Shown: piece by piece, positions 1-8,903 of the stretch
Numbering within the stretch: the first letter of the stretch is position 1
How the letters are laid out: each line of letters opens with the position of its first letter
NCBI RefSeq assembly: GCF_002443255.2
Contig: NW_019211457.1
Coordinates: forward strand, 1,652,727-1,716,726
Length of the DNA: 64,000 nucleotides
Reading direction: 5' to 3'
Source of the DNA: Varroa destructor
Taxonomy: Eukaryota > Arthropoda > Arachnida > Mesostigmata > Varroidae
The notes under the pieces: generated by a model
The model's database searches: none
What the model was told of the DNA's origin: nothing
The model's input: the letters and a program-made list of their open reading frames with translations, nothing else
Program-made: the position numbers and the translations under genes

Positions 1-75
1 GCTTAGCGCTTTGAGAGTGCATTCTATCCTTTACTCCTATTCGAGCTCCCTGCGGATCGAAACAGACAGAAATAG

Positions 76-93
76 CTTCTCCGGTAGGAGAAG
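76..93. repeat. short 7-bp hairpin
   Basis: CTTCTCC and GGAGAAG flank a GGTA loop. It is a perfect but short inverted repeat with no known function, and could be chance. Confidence 0.3.
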
Positions 94-240
94 TTTCTGT
101 ATGACTGGCATTGCCTTAATAAGAATGAATTCAGACTTCGTCGATCTATGAAAGGAAGGTATGCGAATCTGGGCTCCTTGGATGTCTATTTACTGACATA
201 GGTAACCTTTTAGCAGTGGCGGACGCTACTTCTGAAATTC

Positions 241-438
241 TTATTGCCGGCTAAGCCTGTCTTCCATTTCACCCCACTCCAGCCAAAGGTATCTGTCGTT
301 GATGTCGTCTCTGTAGAAAACTCGTAAATTGCTGGGGCAGCATTGGTGAGAGCTAAAAGTGCAGTAGAGGGCAGAGAACGAGGGCAAAAGGATGAGCAGT
401 ATAGTAAACAATGTTAGAGTGCTCGGTCTAACGCGCAT
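241..438 (-). CDS. possible small secreted protein (65 aa)
   Basis: This is an ATG-to-TAA frame with no recognised homology. The N-terminus looks like a signal peptide: a basic start (MRVRPST) is followed by a hydrophobic core of about 16 residues rich in Leu, Ile and Phe, ending near Ser-Ala at residues 22-23. The remaining 42 or so residues are hydrophilic, with three cysteines early on (YC, then a CC pair) and an acidic, Trp-containing C-terminus. The base at -3 of the ATG is G, an acceptable eukaryotic context. An acceptor-like CTACAG lies inside the frame, so the true gene could be spliced differently. A frame this short is expected by chance many times in a window this size. Only the signal-peptide pattern favours it. 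It may be a complete micro-gene, a first exon, or noise. Confidence 0.27.
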   Translation of the reverse strand: MRVRPSTLTLFTILLILLPSFSALYCTFSSHQCCPSNLRVFYRDDINDRYLWLEWGEMEDRLSRQ

Positions 439-1540
439 TGCGCTTTCTCCGTCGTATCGCCCTGCCTTTAGCCTTTAACTCGGCTGGATTAGTAGGGTTT
501 GTTCGGCGCGTGCTATGGAAAGCATTGAAAGCAGCAGAGCATCATAAGGAACAGCGGCAACGCAGCTAGCGGCGAGGAGAAAACAGAGTAGAGATGCGGG
601 TCGCGCTGGGCTTGCACGAACTTCTTTTTTCTTCGGTCTCTGCTACAATTTTCCTTTCCTCACGACTTTGTAGCAAATCTAGACAGCGAACATACACAAA
701 CATCAAGGCTATCTATTGCTAGCTAGAGCAGTAGAAGAAGAATGGGAACTCTGTACTTCTGCGTTTTTGCGCCCCAACCCTTTGCGCGCGTACTCTATGA
801 CTTGAGTTACACGCGTGTTTGGCGCAGCGCACGGGGCTGCGCTATGGCGTGCGGGTGAATGGACGGGGGCAATATTTTGGGGCAAAATCTTTCGAAAAGG
901 AAGGGGTGGAGGAAGGGGCAAATAGTAGATACGTGTGGGAAATAGAAATGCGCGAACGAAACCCGTTCGAAGAAGGTGCACACCGTGCAGTGTCTCCATC
1001 TGCGAGCGCAGTCCATTCTGTCCGCTGCTTCTGCTTGGCTGCAGGGGTATGGCTAGACGAGGAGTCCAAATGGTACGAAAAGAACCTACAAAATTTCTTC
1101 TAGGCCCTCCCATCCGTCCACCGGAGTGCGCTTTGTGAACGTTGGCAGCAGACCATAGTTCTTGTAGTGTTGGTCTTGGCAGTAACAGTGAAACCGAGGG
1201 CTGTAACCTAACGTAAACTTTCCCGGGTGCATAGTTCCCTAGAGAACTGTGCGCTTAATAGAGGCACGGCGAGATATCAGCGTTGCTTTCAATGTTGATA
1301 ACACCTAAAAGAGATGCATGTGTCTCGGACAAGATTAACATCGTTCCCTAGCAACGCTGCTGCTAACACCGACATCATTTGTTGAGCGGGACCACGCGTT
1401 AATAGAATTCGTTAACGCCGAACCCAAACGTATTCGCGCAGCTGCGTCAGAGCTCGCGTCACCATGTAGTATCCTTGTTGTCACAATTTTTTGAAGCAAA
1501 AACTTACGGAAGACCCACTTTTGATGAAGCTATGTTATTA
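439..1540. other. no gene recognised; overlapping random-looking frames
   Basis: Several overlapping frames of 67 to 134 codons on both strands cover 709-1138. They have no domain pattern, and the longest (709-1113, minus) lacks a supporting start or splice structure. They are best explained by the local rise in GC. Nothing else is evident here. Confidence 0.5.
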
Positions 1541-1556
1541 ATTAATACCACTAGTT

Positions 1557-1640
1557 GTTAGTATCGCGTCTCCGTGATGGCAACGTGTTTGCCTTTTTAG
1601 ATTATCAAGAATAGAAGAAATACGGTCTAGGTTCGAAATC
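1557..1640 (+). repeat. tRNA-like repeat fragment (SINE-like), copy 1
   Basis: The stretch starts with a 25-nt segment (1557-1581) that recurs in altered form at 1723-1745 (same strand) and 3156-3178 (opposite strand). It ends in a B-box-like GGTTCGAAATC at 1630-1640. RNA polymerase III promoters of tRNA-derived SINEs have this type of box. The cloverleaf cannot be drawn, so this is not a functional tRNA. I infer a decayed tRNA-derived short repeat; no poly(A) tail or target duplication was seen. Confidence 0.35.
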
Positions 1641-1722
1641 TGGCATTAAGACATGAGTCGTTCTACGCTGCTGTGGGCAGTCGTACGAAACAATGCTAGA
1701 CAAGAATAGTAGTCCAACATTT

Positions 1723-1745
1723 GTTGATAGCGTCTCGTAATGGCG
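1723..1745 (+). repeat. tRNA-like repeat fragment, copy 2 (head only)
   Basis: The motif GTTGATAGCGTCTCGTAATG matches the head of the copy at 1557-1581 with a few substitutions and two missing bases. No B box follows at the expected distance. It is either a truncated repeat copy or a chance similarity. Confidence 0.28.
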
Positions 1746-1831
1746 TCGTGATAAGACATTTATCCACTAAGATGCTGCTCTAAAGTGATCTAAATTCTAA
1801 AATAGGAACTAGCCATTTTGATTCTATAGCC

Positions 1832-1880
1832 ATTCTACGTACAAGTTAGCTGGCTCAGCCAGCTAACTTGTACGTAGAAT
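1832..1880. repeat. perfect 24-bp palindrome with 1-nt spacer
   Basis: Positions 1832-1855 are exactly reverse-complementary to 1857-1880, with a single C at 1856 between them. The arms begin ATTCTACGTAC and end TTAGCTGGCT. A perfect 24-bp match next to itself is not expected by chance in 64 kb. It could be a recent fold-back duplication, the ends of a very small palindromic element, or an assembly or library artefact at a hairpin. The loop is too small for a conventional pre-miRNA. No target-site duplication is clear. Confidence 0.85.
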
Positions 1881-3060
1881 ACGAAATCCTATGCTTACTA
1901 CTATACAAGGTTATTATAGGATATGTAAACCACATCGAGGATTTTAGTTTGAATCCAATATCTTTTACAGATCGTAATAGACCTTATAGCAAATGGTACA
2001 GCGCAATGAGGATCGTCATTAAATCCACTTAGGAACCAGATCTGTGTATATTCTATGTGTTGTTCGTACATTATTCAATCCAGTCTTGACCACACCAGCC
2101 ACATGAGCGGCGTGTTTATCAGTCCATTTATTAATTAGGATTTTTAAGTTTTTCGTTGATTTTGTCGAAGTTGGCCATGTTTTGCGGAAAAGCACTGACT
2201 GATACTCTGTGTGATTTTTCTTTGCTAACGAGTATGTCGATGCGAAGCTACCGCACATGAAACGCTAAGACGTTAGAGAAGTGTATACACGATATTTATA
2301 AAAGATACATTTACTGTTAAAGCAAGAACGTATATTGTACCTGTAGATACTAGAGGTAAAAATGGCCAAATTGGCACAACGCGATGCACCAAAATTTTGT
2401 CGTGCCATCAACGCCTTCCATCATGTCTTCTGCATACCATATGACAGTAATAAACCCAAGGCTATACTGAAAAACCCACTTTGCTAATGTAACTTTTATC
2501 TACACAACCCATCAAACTGGCGAGGATCATCGGAATCACATTTGTATGCAACATGCTGTTATCAATGTAATGCTATCCGTAATCGTTCGGTTACCGCTGG
2601 TTTCTAGCTTCTAGATTAGGTAGAAGTGCCCAAGACATGGAATCAGATCAATCCCGGTTCTCGTAGTTCTACGCACACGCTAATTGTCTTACTTGCGCGT
2701 CCAGCGGTGGGGCCAAGTATTGCTCCAAACCCCCCCAGTTCATTGCTCTAATACGCTACCGCCTAACTAGGTATATTGGACCTATGGATATATTACTATC
2801 AGTCACAAAGTAATCAACAATTTGCGTACGCAATAGGTGCAACATTTGTCTGTCATTTCAAGCGCAAGGACACCATGTGATATAATGTAAGGTATTATCT
2901 TTTTAGCCGCATGCGCCAATGTAAGATAATGCCCCTCGGTGCTGAATACCTAAACGGAGGTTTACTAAAGAAAATTTAGTCATAATGACCTTTCGTTTTA
3001 ATATCTAATAGGGCACACAAAAAAATTTTACGTCCACTACTATTGTGGTATAAGCATGCT
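1881..3060. other. no gene recognised
   Basis: The sequence is AT-rich and contains one short minus-strand frame (2019-2258) without domain features. No repeats or RNA genes were recognised. Confidence 0.5.
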
Positions 3061-3102
3061 TTCAGATGGTTGGTTTTCAGTACGAGACGAAGGTTGCCTA
3101 TT

Positions 3103-3178
3103 CCCGAATTCGAACTACTGCCAGAACGTGTCTGCAAGCTAACCCGTTAGCATTGGCCCATCGTGGAGACGTATTACC
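3103..3178 (-). repeat. tRNA-like repeat fragment, copy 3 (inverted)
   Basis: Read on the minus strand, the segment begins at 3178 with GGTAATACGTCTCCACGATG, matching the heads at 1557 and 1723. It passes an ATGCTAAC motif resembling the GCT anticodon loop of tRNA-Ser, and ends in a B-box-like GTTCGAATTC near 3108-3117. The spacing fits a class II tRNA with a long variable arm. The stems do not pair well, so I infer a decayed tRNA-derived repeat rather than a gene. Confidence 0.35.
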
Positions 3179-3192
3179 GTTAACTTATAATG

Positions 3193-3263
3193 GCATATAC
3201 ACACACATATATGTATATCGTATATATGTCTATCGTATATATATACATGTAATATATATGTAG
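3193..3263. repeat. imperfect AT/GT-rich simple repeat
   Basis: A run of TATATA, ACACAC and CGTATATATG units lies here. It also creates artificial Tyr/Ile-rich frames on both strands. Confidence 0.75.
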
Positions 3264-3339
3264 ATTGTGTGATGCATTCTGACGTATTCATAGACAACCC
3301 ATCCACCTCACAAGCTGGACATACACTACTATCCACCAA

Positions 3340-5080
3340 TCGAAAATACTTAAATTTAAGATGAGGCGCCTTAGCTGACGACGAATATCTTTCCGCCGAT
3401 AGCCATATACTAATGATAGCCCTCAGCTTGCCTAATCCAGCCGATTCCCCTTCCCTAGGCCCCTTTCTGTATCTCTAGTTCTATGTGCACTCGTTGGCCA
3501 CTTTGTTGAGCTTCTCCACGCGCTCGCCTCGACGCGTTCTGCAATCGTTTCAAACGTGCATGAAAGCACGGCGCGCAGCACAGCGGGTTCATGATGGTGA
3601 TGAAGACAGCAGTAAATCTAGTAGGGACGGCTACAGCGGAATAAATATATGCTAGCATATGGAGATCTACATATATGCATGCTTGTTGCCGAAGGAGAGT
3701 AGACGGCCGGTACTGTTACTTGATGATGGTGTTGTTTCTGCTGCTGATTCAGATGGAGTGTATCGTTCCACTATAACTTTGTAACTTTAGCGACTACATC
3801 GAAGGCCCGCTGTCGGCCGCCCAGTCGAGACTAAGGCTGCCAGGTAGGCTGGATGTAGGTGGTGCTATTACTGCTGCTGTGCATTCGGTAGCTGTAGTAT
3901 TGTTATTGCTACTGTTTTTTGTTTACATTGAACAGTAGTAGCGGGACGAAATGTGACTACTCCTCATATTGCCGCTAGGTACTACTTTGATTCCGACGAA
4001 CCGTTAGGAAAATGCCGAGGCCCCTTCATTTATCAAAGTCCAAGGGATATCGAGCTTCTTAGAGGACGCCGCTAGGGCGCCGGCCTCGATGAAGGGACAA
4101 GCTGAACGCTGCGAGTACGGAAATGGTCTGCGTAAGTGACACTGACGGCACCCCCAAAATGGGCAGCAAGAAAGCTAGTGAAGGTAGCACTGTGTCATTT
4201 TCGTCCACTCAAATGGAACCCGAACCGTGGAATCGAAAGAAAGAGCGGGTTATGATGTTCTCCGAATAACTAAAGTTATTACACGTTTGGGGCGAGCTTG
4301 TCCAGCTATTATCTTCGAGTCTCCATCTTCTGTTGCTAATCGAAAGAACTGTTTTTTAAAAAAAATAGTGGATATCTTTATGACGAAAGCAATTTCGGCC
4401 AGACACAGTGAATAGTATTTAGAAAGACAAATGCGGTACTAACTATATCAAATGTATTGTATATAAAAAAAAAAACAACTACAGAAATGTTTCTTGTTAC
4501 TGCCAGATTCTTATTTGAATCCTACAAACTCTGCGACATTACAACAACAACAACAACAGCTTCTATATAATAATAGTCGTCTTTGCATGAAACAGTTCAC
4601 GGAAAAAGTACTTAATGAGGCTAATTTTGTTCAGTCGAATCACGTAAATACGTAACTCAGAACACTCTGCTGCCCTAAACATGGAGGGCGATTGATAAGA
4701 CAAGCTGCTAGTAGTATAAGTTTTAAGTTCATCTCATCTATGATTATGTCAATGAGCTTGTTCATATATTCCGGCTAGCCAGCATAAGTTCCGCAAAATA
4801 CGGTCCGCCCTTACGGCGTATGGCATTCTGTTTCAACAATCGCTTACCGACGCGAAGACATAACCGAATCAAGCGTACCATAGCCTCGTCACGCGTATCT
4901 TCCAGGTGCTACACAGCTATTTACGGAAGGCTTGAGCTACAGATTTCCCACTCCCCTGGTTCTAACGGAGAGGACTGCGGAGATCGATCCCAACTTTTGT
5001 AACACAAAGGCGATGCTTAACAATGAGCTAATGCGGACAGAACGAATCGGCCATAGTTACCGTTGTACAGCAGTGAATTT
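3340..5080. other. no gene recognised
   Basis: The stretch holds short frames only, scattered GTT/GCT-rich microsatellite-like tracts around 3720-3920, an A run at 4467-4478 and an AAC repeat at 4541-4558. Confidence 0.5.
4541..4558 (+). repeat. (AAC)6 microsatellite
   Basis: It is a perfect trinucleotide repeat of about six units. Confidence 0.9.
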
Positions 5081-5084
5081 TTAT

Positions 5085-5145
5085 GTACCAGGTGGTACGC
5101 GCATCTGTACCAGATGTGACGCAATATTCCGCAGGTACCACGCGG
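5085..5145. repeat. cluster of GTACCA palindromes
   Basis: GTACCAGGTGGTAC (5085-5098) and CATCTGTACCAGATG (5102-5116) are each inverted repeats. A third GGTACCACGCG element follows near 5134. Three GTACCA cores in 60 bp make nested hairpins possible. Function is unknown. Confidence 0.5.
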
Positions 5146-5176
5146 AGAGGGTATACCAACTTAAAGTTTGAAAATT

Positions 5177-5217
5177 TTGACTTAAGAAATTTTCTATTGA
5201 CTTAAGAAAAATTTCTA
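5177..5217 (+). repeat. two-copy tandem repeat, 20-21 bp
   Basis: TTGACTTAAGAAATTTTCTA is followed directly by a near-identical copy with one extra base in the A run. It is a simple local duplication. Confidence 0.85.
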
Positions 5218-6281
5218 ATATTTAATTCATGCGTATCCACAATATAATTGTACTTAATTCAAACTATGCTACGCAAAAGAATTGCTTCGCTTTTTTATCA
5301 TAGAAGTGGCTTGACTGATGCTAGGAGGATATGCCACATGAAATTTTCCATATACACAAAACCCCATGGGGTTCTGCGTTGCGATGATTTAACTTCGTTT
5401 AGTTTTTGTCTATTGTCGATAGCACGTAACGTTGTCCGAATGTAGAAACAAAAGTTCTAGAGAGAAGATTTAGCTGTTTCATTATATTTAGATCAGTATA
5501 GTGGCAAGATATTTCCTAGCAAAAAGGTAACAGCGACCCTGTTAAACCAAAGCGCAACAATAATCTACATCATCGGGACGACCGTACAGTTTATGTATCA
5601 CCCTCGGTTCAAAAGTATCGACTCTTACCAAGTTCCATGAGTGAACAAACTGAAACATATCCTTTCGCTGGGCGACTATAGGGGACAGTAACGAAAAGCA
5701 GCGCCGTAAGTCGCTCTTACTATTCGATTAAATAGCACATAAAGCATTTAATATAGGAAAGTCTGCCGATACACGTCACCTTAACCCCTTAAGTCTCTCT
5801 TCAGAATAGTCCGATCATAAGGACTGGCCTAGTTTGCAACTGCCCGGCGCGCATATACGCTCGTTATTTTTGGGATTTCGCCCAAAAAGAACGCTGTTCC
5901 GTCGGAGATACGACACAACACTCCTTGGTCAATAATTCTAATTCTCCTTAGCCGTCGGCGAGTTCGCCGGTGGCTTCTATCCGGCAGACTTGCTCTTATC
6001 TCCTCTCTCCATTTCTATTTCTAATGTTTGTCTCGCCGGTTTACATTTGTTATAATAGCGGTAGCAGTAATACTATTGATGGCAATACCGCCAATGAACT
6101 GTGATACCCATCAAGGAAGATACCAAGCTGGCTCGTATCGGATCTTAAGCATATGGATGTGTCCGCCCCAAGTTCAGGGCTTTCAGAAGGGCCACCATTG
6201 CAACCATCACAAGCTTTTGTATATTCCTCGCTCAACTACGTACTATATAGCATCGATCCAGCTCACGATACATTGGCTAGC
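5218..6281. other. no gene supported
   Basis: The 6028-6285 plus-strand frame encodes a hydrophobic, signal-like start but has no ATG there: it opens just after a stop with TTG. Nothing else stands out. Confidence 0.45.
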
Positions 6282-6509
6282 TTAGGGTGGGGTTTTGGGG
6301 AACTCAGACAGCCCGCATGACGGCATCGAGTGATAAATGTTAAGAGTGTTGTTTGTTCCCCTTAACGAAGGAAGTTTGTTCACGTAGGCGTTGGCGACGT
6401 CACGAAGACCGATGATATCTACGTGTACTAAATAGCTAGACTGATGGGCATGAAGCGATGCGTCGTGGAGGACATCGAGATGAATTTCGTTGTTGAGCGC
6501 ACGAGGCAT
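6282..6509 (-). CDS. uncharacterised 75-aa open frame, possible exon
   Basis: This is an ATG-to-TAA frame whose translation is balanced in composition (Asn, His, Leu and Val rich, no low complexity). Its codons often end in C, unlike the surrounding AT-richer DNA. No domain, signal peptide or membrane segment is visible. A stop lies four codons before the ATG, so it is not an extension of a longer frame; an acceptor-like CTAAG lies close upstream. It converges on a short plus-strand hydrophobic frame ending at 6285. Frames of this length are common by chance, so only the codon composition is suggestive. Confidence 0.18.
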   Translation of the reverse strand: MPRALNNEIHLDVLHDASLHAHQSSYLVHVDIIGLRDVANAYVNKLPSLRGTNNTLNIYHSMPSCGLSEFPKTPP

Positions 6510-7421
6510 AGGACAACCTTAGCTTAGTCCTGGGCGCGGGCTGTTCGTTTGATTTTCCAGAGTGGCACGGTTCCGAGCGCGGACGTAGTGATAAAATTGG
6601 CTGCAATTAATCACGACGATACGTTTTGATTTGACGTGTTTTTTTTCGTTCTTGTCTGAAGTCTTTTATTTGAGATGATGAAGATATTTGGCATTCGTTT
6701 TAAAATATCCATCGGCCAATCAAAGAACAGCAGTCTTAGGAGGATATCCGCGGCCATGTTTATTGTTCTTCGTTTTACTGCAATTTTACTTATGCTCCCA
6801 AAGTAATATCAGGCGCACTAAAGACCCGATTTTAGGTACGGAGGTACCATATATGGTCTGTATTTATCTGCCAGCTGGGCAGCATAGAAAACACTTAACT
6901 TATTTACTTGGCCGTTAATTAAAAAGTTCCTATTTTTCGCCCTAGCTACGTGCAACAGCAGTTTCGTAATCGTGTTTCTAGCAGTAGACAGTGTGTACTA
7001 TATAATCCGATCTTATAACCTGCTTAAAATATATTTACGCCATAAACCTACGCAAATCTATTAGTGCACGTAGTATTGTGTGAATAATAGAAGTTATTTT
7101 TACATAATACCTTTGACATGTCCTCTTCTACTATAGCTGCCTATCTAACGCACTGACCATCGCATTCAATTATCGGCTAGATACCAGCATTATTTGAAAA
7201 CGACGCATAACCGGTGAACGCCTCAAATAGAATTACCAATATTTATATATCGAAGACAATCTCACCTGGACTTCAACACCTCACTGCAAAAATGTTAACA
7301 GCGCTTAGCATAGCCAACTCTGGGCCGATTATAGATATTTCAGTCTCAGCAGCTTATCATTCTTCACTGGTTTATATCTTCAGCTTTCGACACAATGTTC
7401 ATCTCGTTTTCCTTTTTGCAG
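6510..7421. other. no gene recognised
   Basis: AT-rich sequence. Its last 200 bases are an open frame continuous with the candidate exon at 7422 but lie upstream of its acceptor; a polypyrimidine tract occupies about 7401-7419. Confidence 0.5.
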
Positions 7422-7636
7422 CCATGGAAAACCTCGGGACACCTAGACTTCAAATCCCGCATAAGGCAATAAACGTGTTTATGATATTTGCGGTCAGATC
7501 ACCCTCCCAACCTCTCCCAGCTGTTGCAATAGCGGGCTGTCCCTATAAATTCATAGAGTCAGATTTGCTAGCGTATGTGCACGGCAATTTTGCTTTTTTC
7601 CTGCGCTTCGGGAACCGCGACAGGACTTCCTTCACG
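7422..7636 (+). CDS. candidate internal exon of unknown protein
   Basis: The segment sits in a 208-codon open frame (7214-7840), longer than expected by chance at this base composition. It is bounded by a strong acceptor (CTCGTTTTCCTTTTTGCAG, ending at 7421) and a good donor (ACG|GTGAGC at 7637). Of the three frames only one is open across the 215 nt: the preceding exon would supply one base, and the exon ends on a codon boundary. The 71 or so residues begin ATGENLGTPRLQ and end GNRDRTSFT. They have a mildly hydrophobic middle but no recognised domain. The next open frame downstream (7932-8135) has the matching phase and encodes a membrane segment. I infer one transmembrane protein gene; homology is unknown. 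Confidence 0.36.
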
Positions 7637-7931
7637 GTGAGCCGTCCATCTGATGAAAGAAGTTCAAGTTTGTTTGCAGTAGCGTGCATTTGCTCAAGAA
7701 ACAGCAAGGATTTGACAAAGGCAACATTACTTTGTCGCAGTACAATTTTTTCCGGCCGTTATGCTAGCAATGTTGTTATGCGCAAGTTATTTGTTAAACG
7801 CATGTCTCAACAATCGTTCGATGTTTGCCAATTGGCTTAAACGTCCATTCTCCTAGCGGAAACGATACATACGCCGACGTCATGGCTCGAATGATAGTGT
7901 ATGTGATGTTGCTTCCCTTAGGTCATTTCAG

Positions 7932-8135
7932 TCTTGGATCGCTTTTGTTTTTTTGCTTATTATGTTCTTCATAAACGCTATTCTGGCTTTCCTTTTTTTT
8001 TATCAACGAAGGCACAAACAGGACGCCACTCTAGTATCAAATACCGACAAAACGAAGGGATTACGCAAGCAGCCGCTGAGTACCGTTATCAAGATGACCG
8101 TTACTTTTTGCAGCTTGCACCGTATGTTTCTCTGA
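7932..8135 (+). CDS. candidate terminal exon with a transmembrane segment
   Basis: The frame follows an acceptor-like CATTTCAG (ending 7931) and begins exactly on a codon, which fits the upstream exon ending at 7636. It encodes SWIAFVFLLIMFFINAILAF and a few further hydrophobic residues, then a basic stop-transfer stretch (YQRRHKQD) and a polar tail, with TGA at 8133-8135. A single-pass protein with the tail in the cytoplasm would look like this. An alternative acceptor after TTCTCCTAG (exon from 7857) stays in the same frame and adds a basic stretch, RKRYIRRRHGSND. A competing frame here runs 152 codons to 8392. No family is recognised and no clear poly(A) signal was seen close by. Confidence 0.3.
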   Translation, partial: SWIAFVFLLIMFFINAILAFLFFYQRRHKQDATLVSNTDKTKGLRKQPLSTVIKMTVTFCSLHRMFL

Positions 8136-8148
8136 GCGCGAGAAACGA

Positions 8149-8903
8149 CTACAGCTCCCACCGGTGTCTAAAGGGCGTGCACCGTTGGCAACGACTCGAA
8201 TGTATAAAAAGCGCAGTACCAAAAAAGATTAGGAACGTTGGGTTCGAGGTAAAAACGGGGGTTAGACGTAGTGTTTTGACCATTATTGAGGAGGGCGGGA
8301 CGGGGCATTTGACTCTCATCGCAAGTGAAGATTCATTCCTTCTTCCCGCGTCGCGGGGCTCGAGGAGCCGCAAACGTGACCGCACAATCTAACGGACGAT
8401 CACTACAGTTCTGGCGGCTACAGCCGCTATGGGCACCCATCGGCGGGGAGCTTCTCCTTAAATACATTTCATCGCACAATGAGCGTACGGTCAGTGCACG
8501 GTCGATGAGCGCAGTGGGTCTCATAACCGATGTCATAACTCGCCGATGCAAGCAGACGCAGAGAGTCTGCGGATTGGCGAAATAGCCAAAGCAGACGGGC
8601 CAAGTAAAAGAAGAGCGAATTTAGCTGGAGGTAACCGAAAAGGTTGTTGGCAGTGGGCTCATGAAATGCTGACGGTGATAGTGGCACGGGCGGACGGGGG
8701 GGACGCGGGGGGGCAGAATTTACAGCCATTTGAGACTGGAGTGGACTAAGAGTGTGATATGCTGAAATCGGCTGAGGTGGCTGACGTTGGTGGCCGATGT
8801 CGTGCACTAGCCGAACTTCATGGCTGGAGATATTATGGAATAAAATAAGCAGCTTTCCTTTCAGTGAATGAGCTAAAGAATAATGTATGGATGGGGTCAG
8901 CAA
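8149..8903. other. GC-richer stretch with overlapping frames, no gene supported
   Basis: Frames on both strands, including a 144-codon minus-strand one (8469-8903), overlap each other. They show no splice structure, domain or biased codon use. G runs occur near 8695-8712. Confidence 0.4.

Noticed and set aside
709..1113. 134-codon minus-strand frame
   Set aside because: It overlaps four other frames on both strands in a GC-rich patch, with no start or domain evidence.
6028..6285. Hydrophobic signal-like plus-strand frame
   Set aside because: It opens with TTG just after a stop, the nearby ATG is in another frame, and the hydrophobicity follows AT-rich codons.
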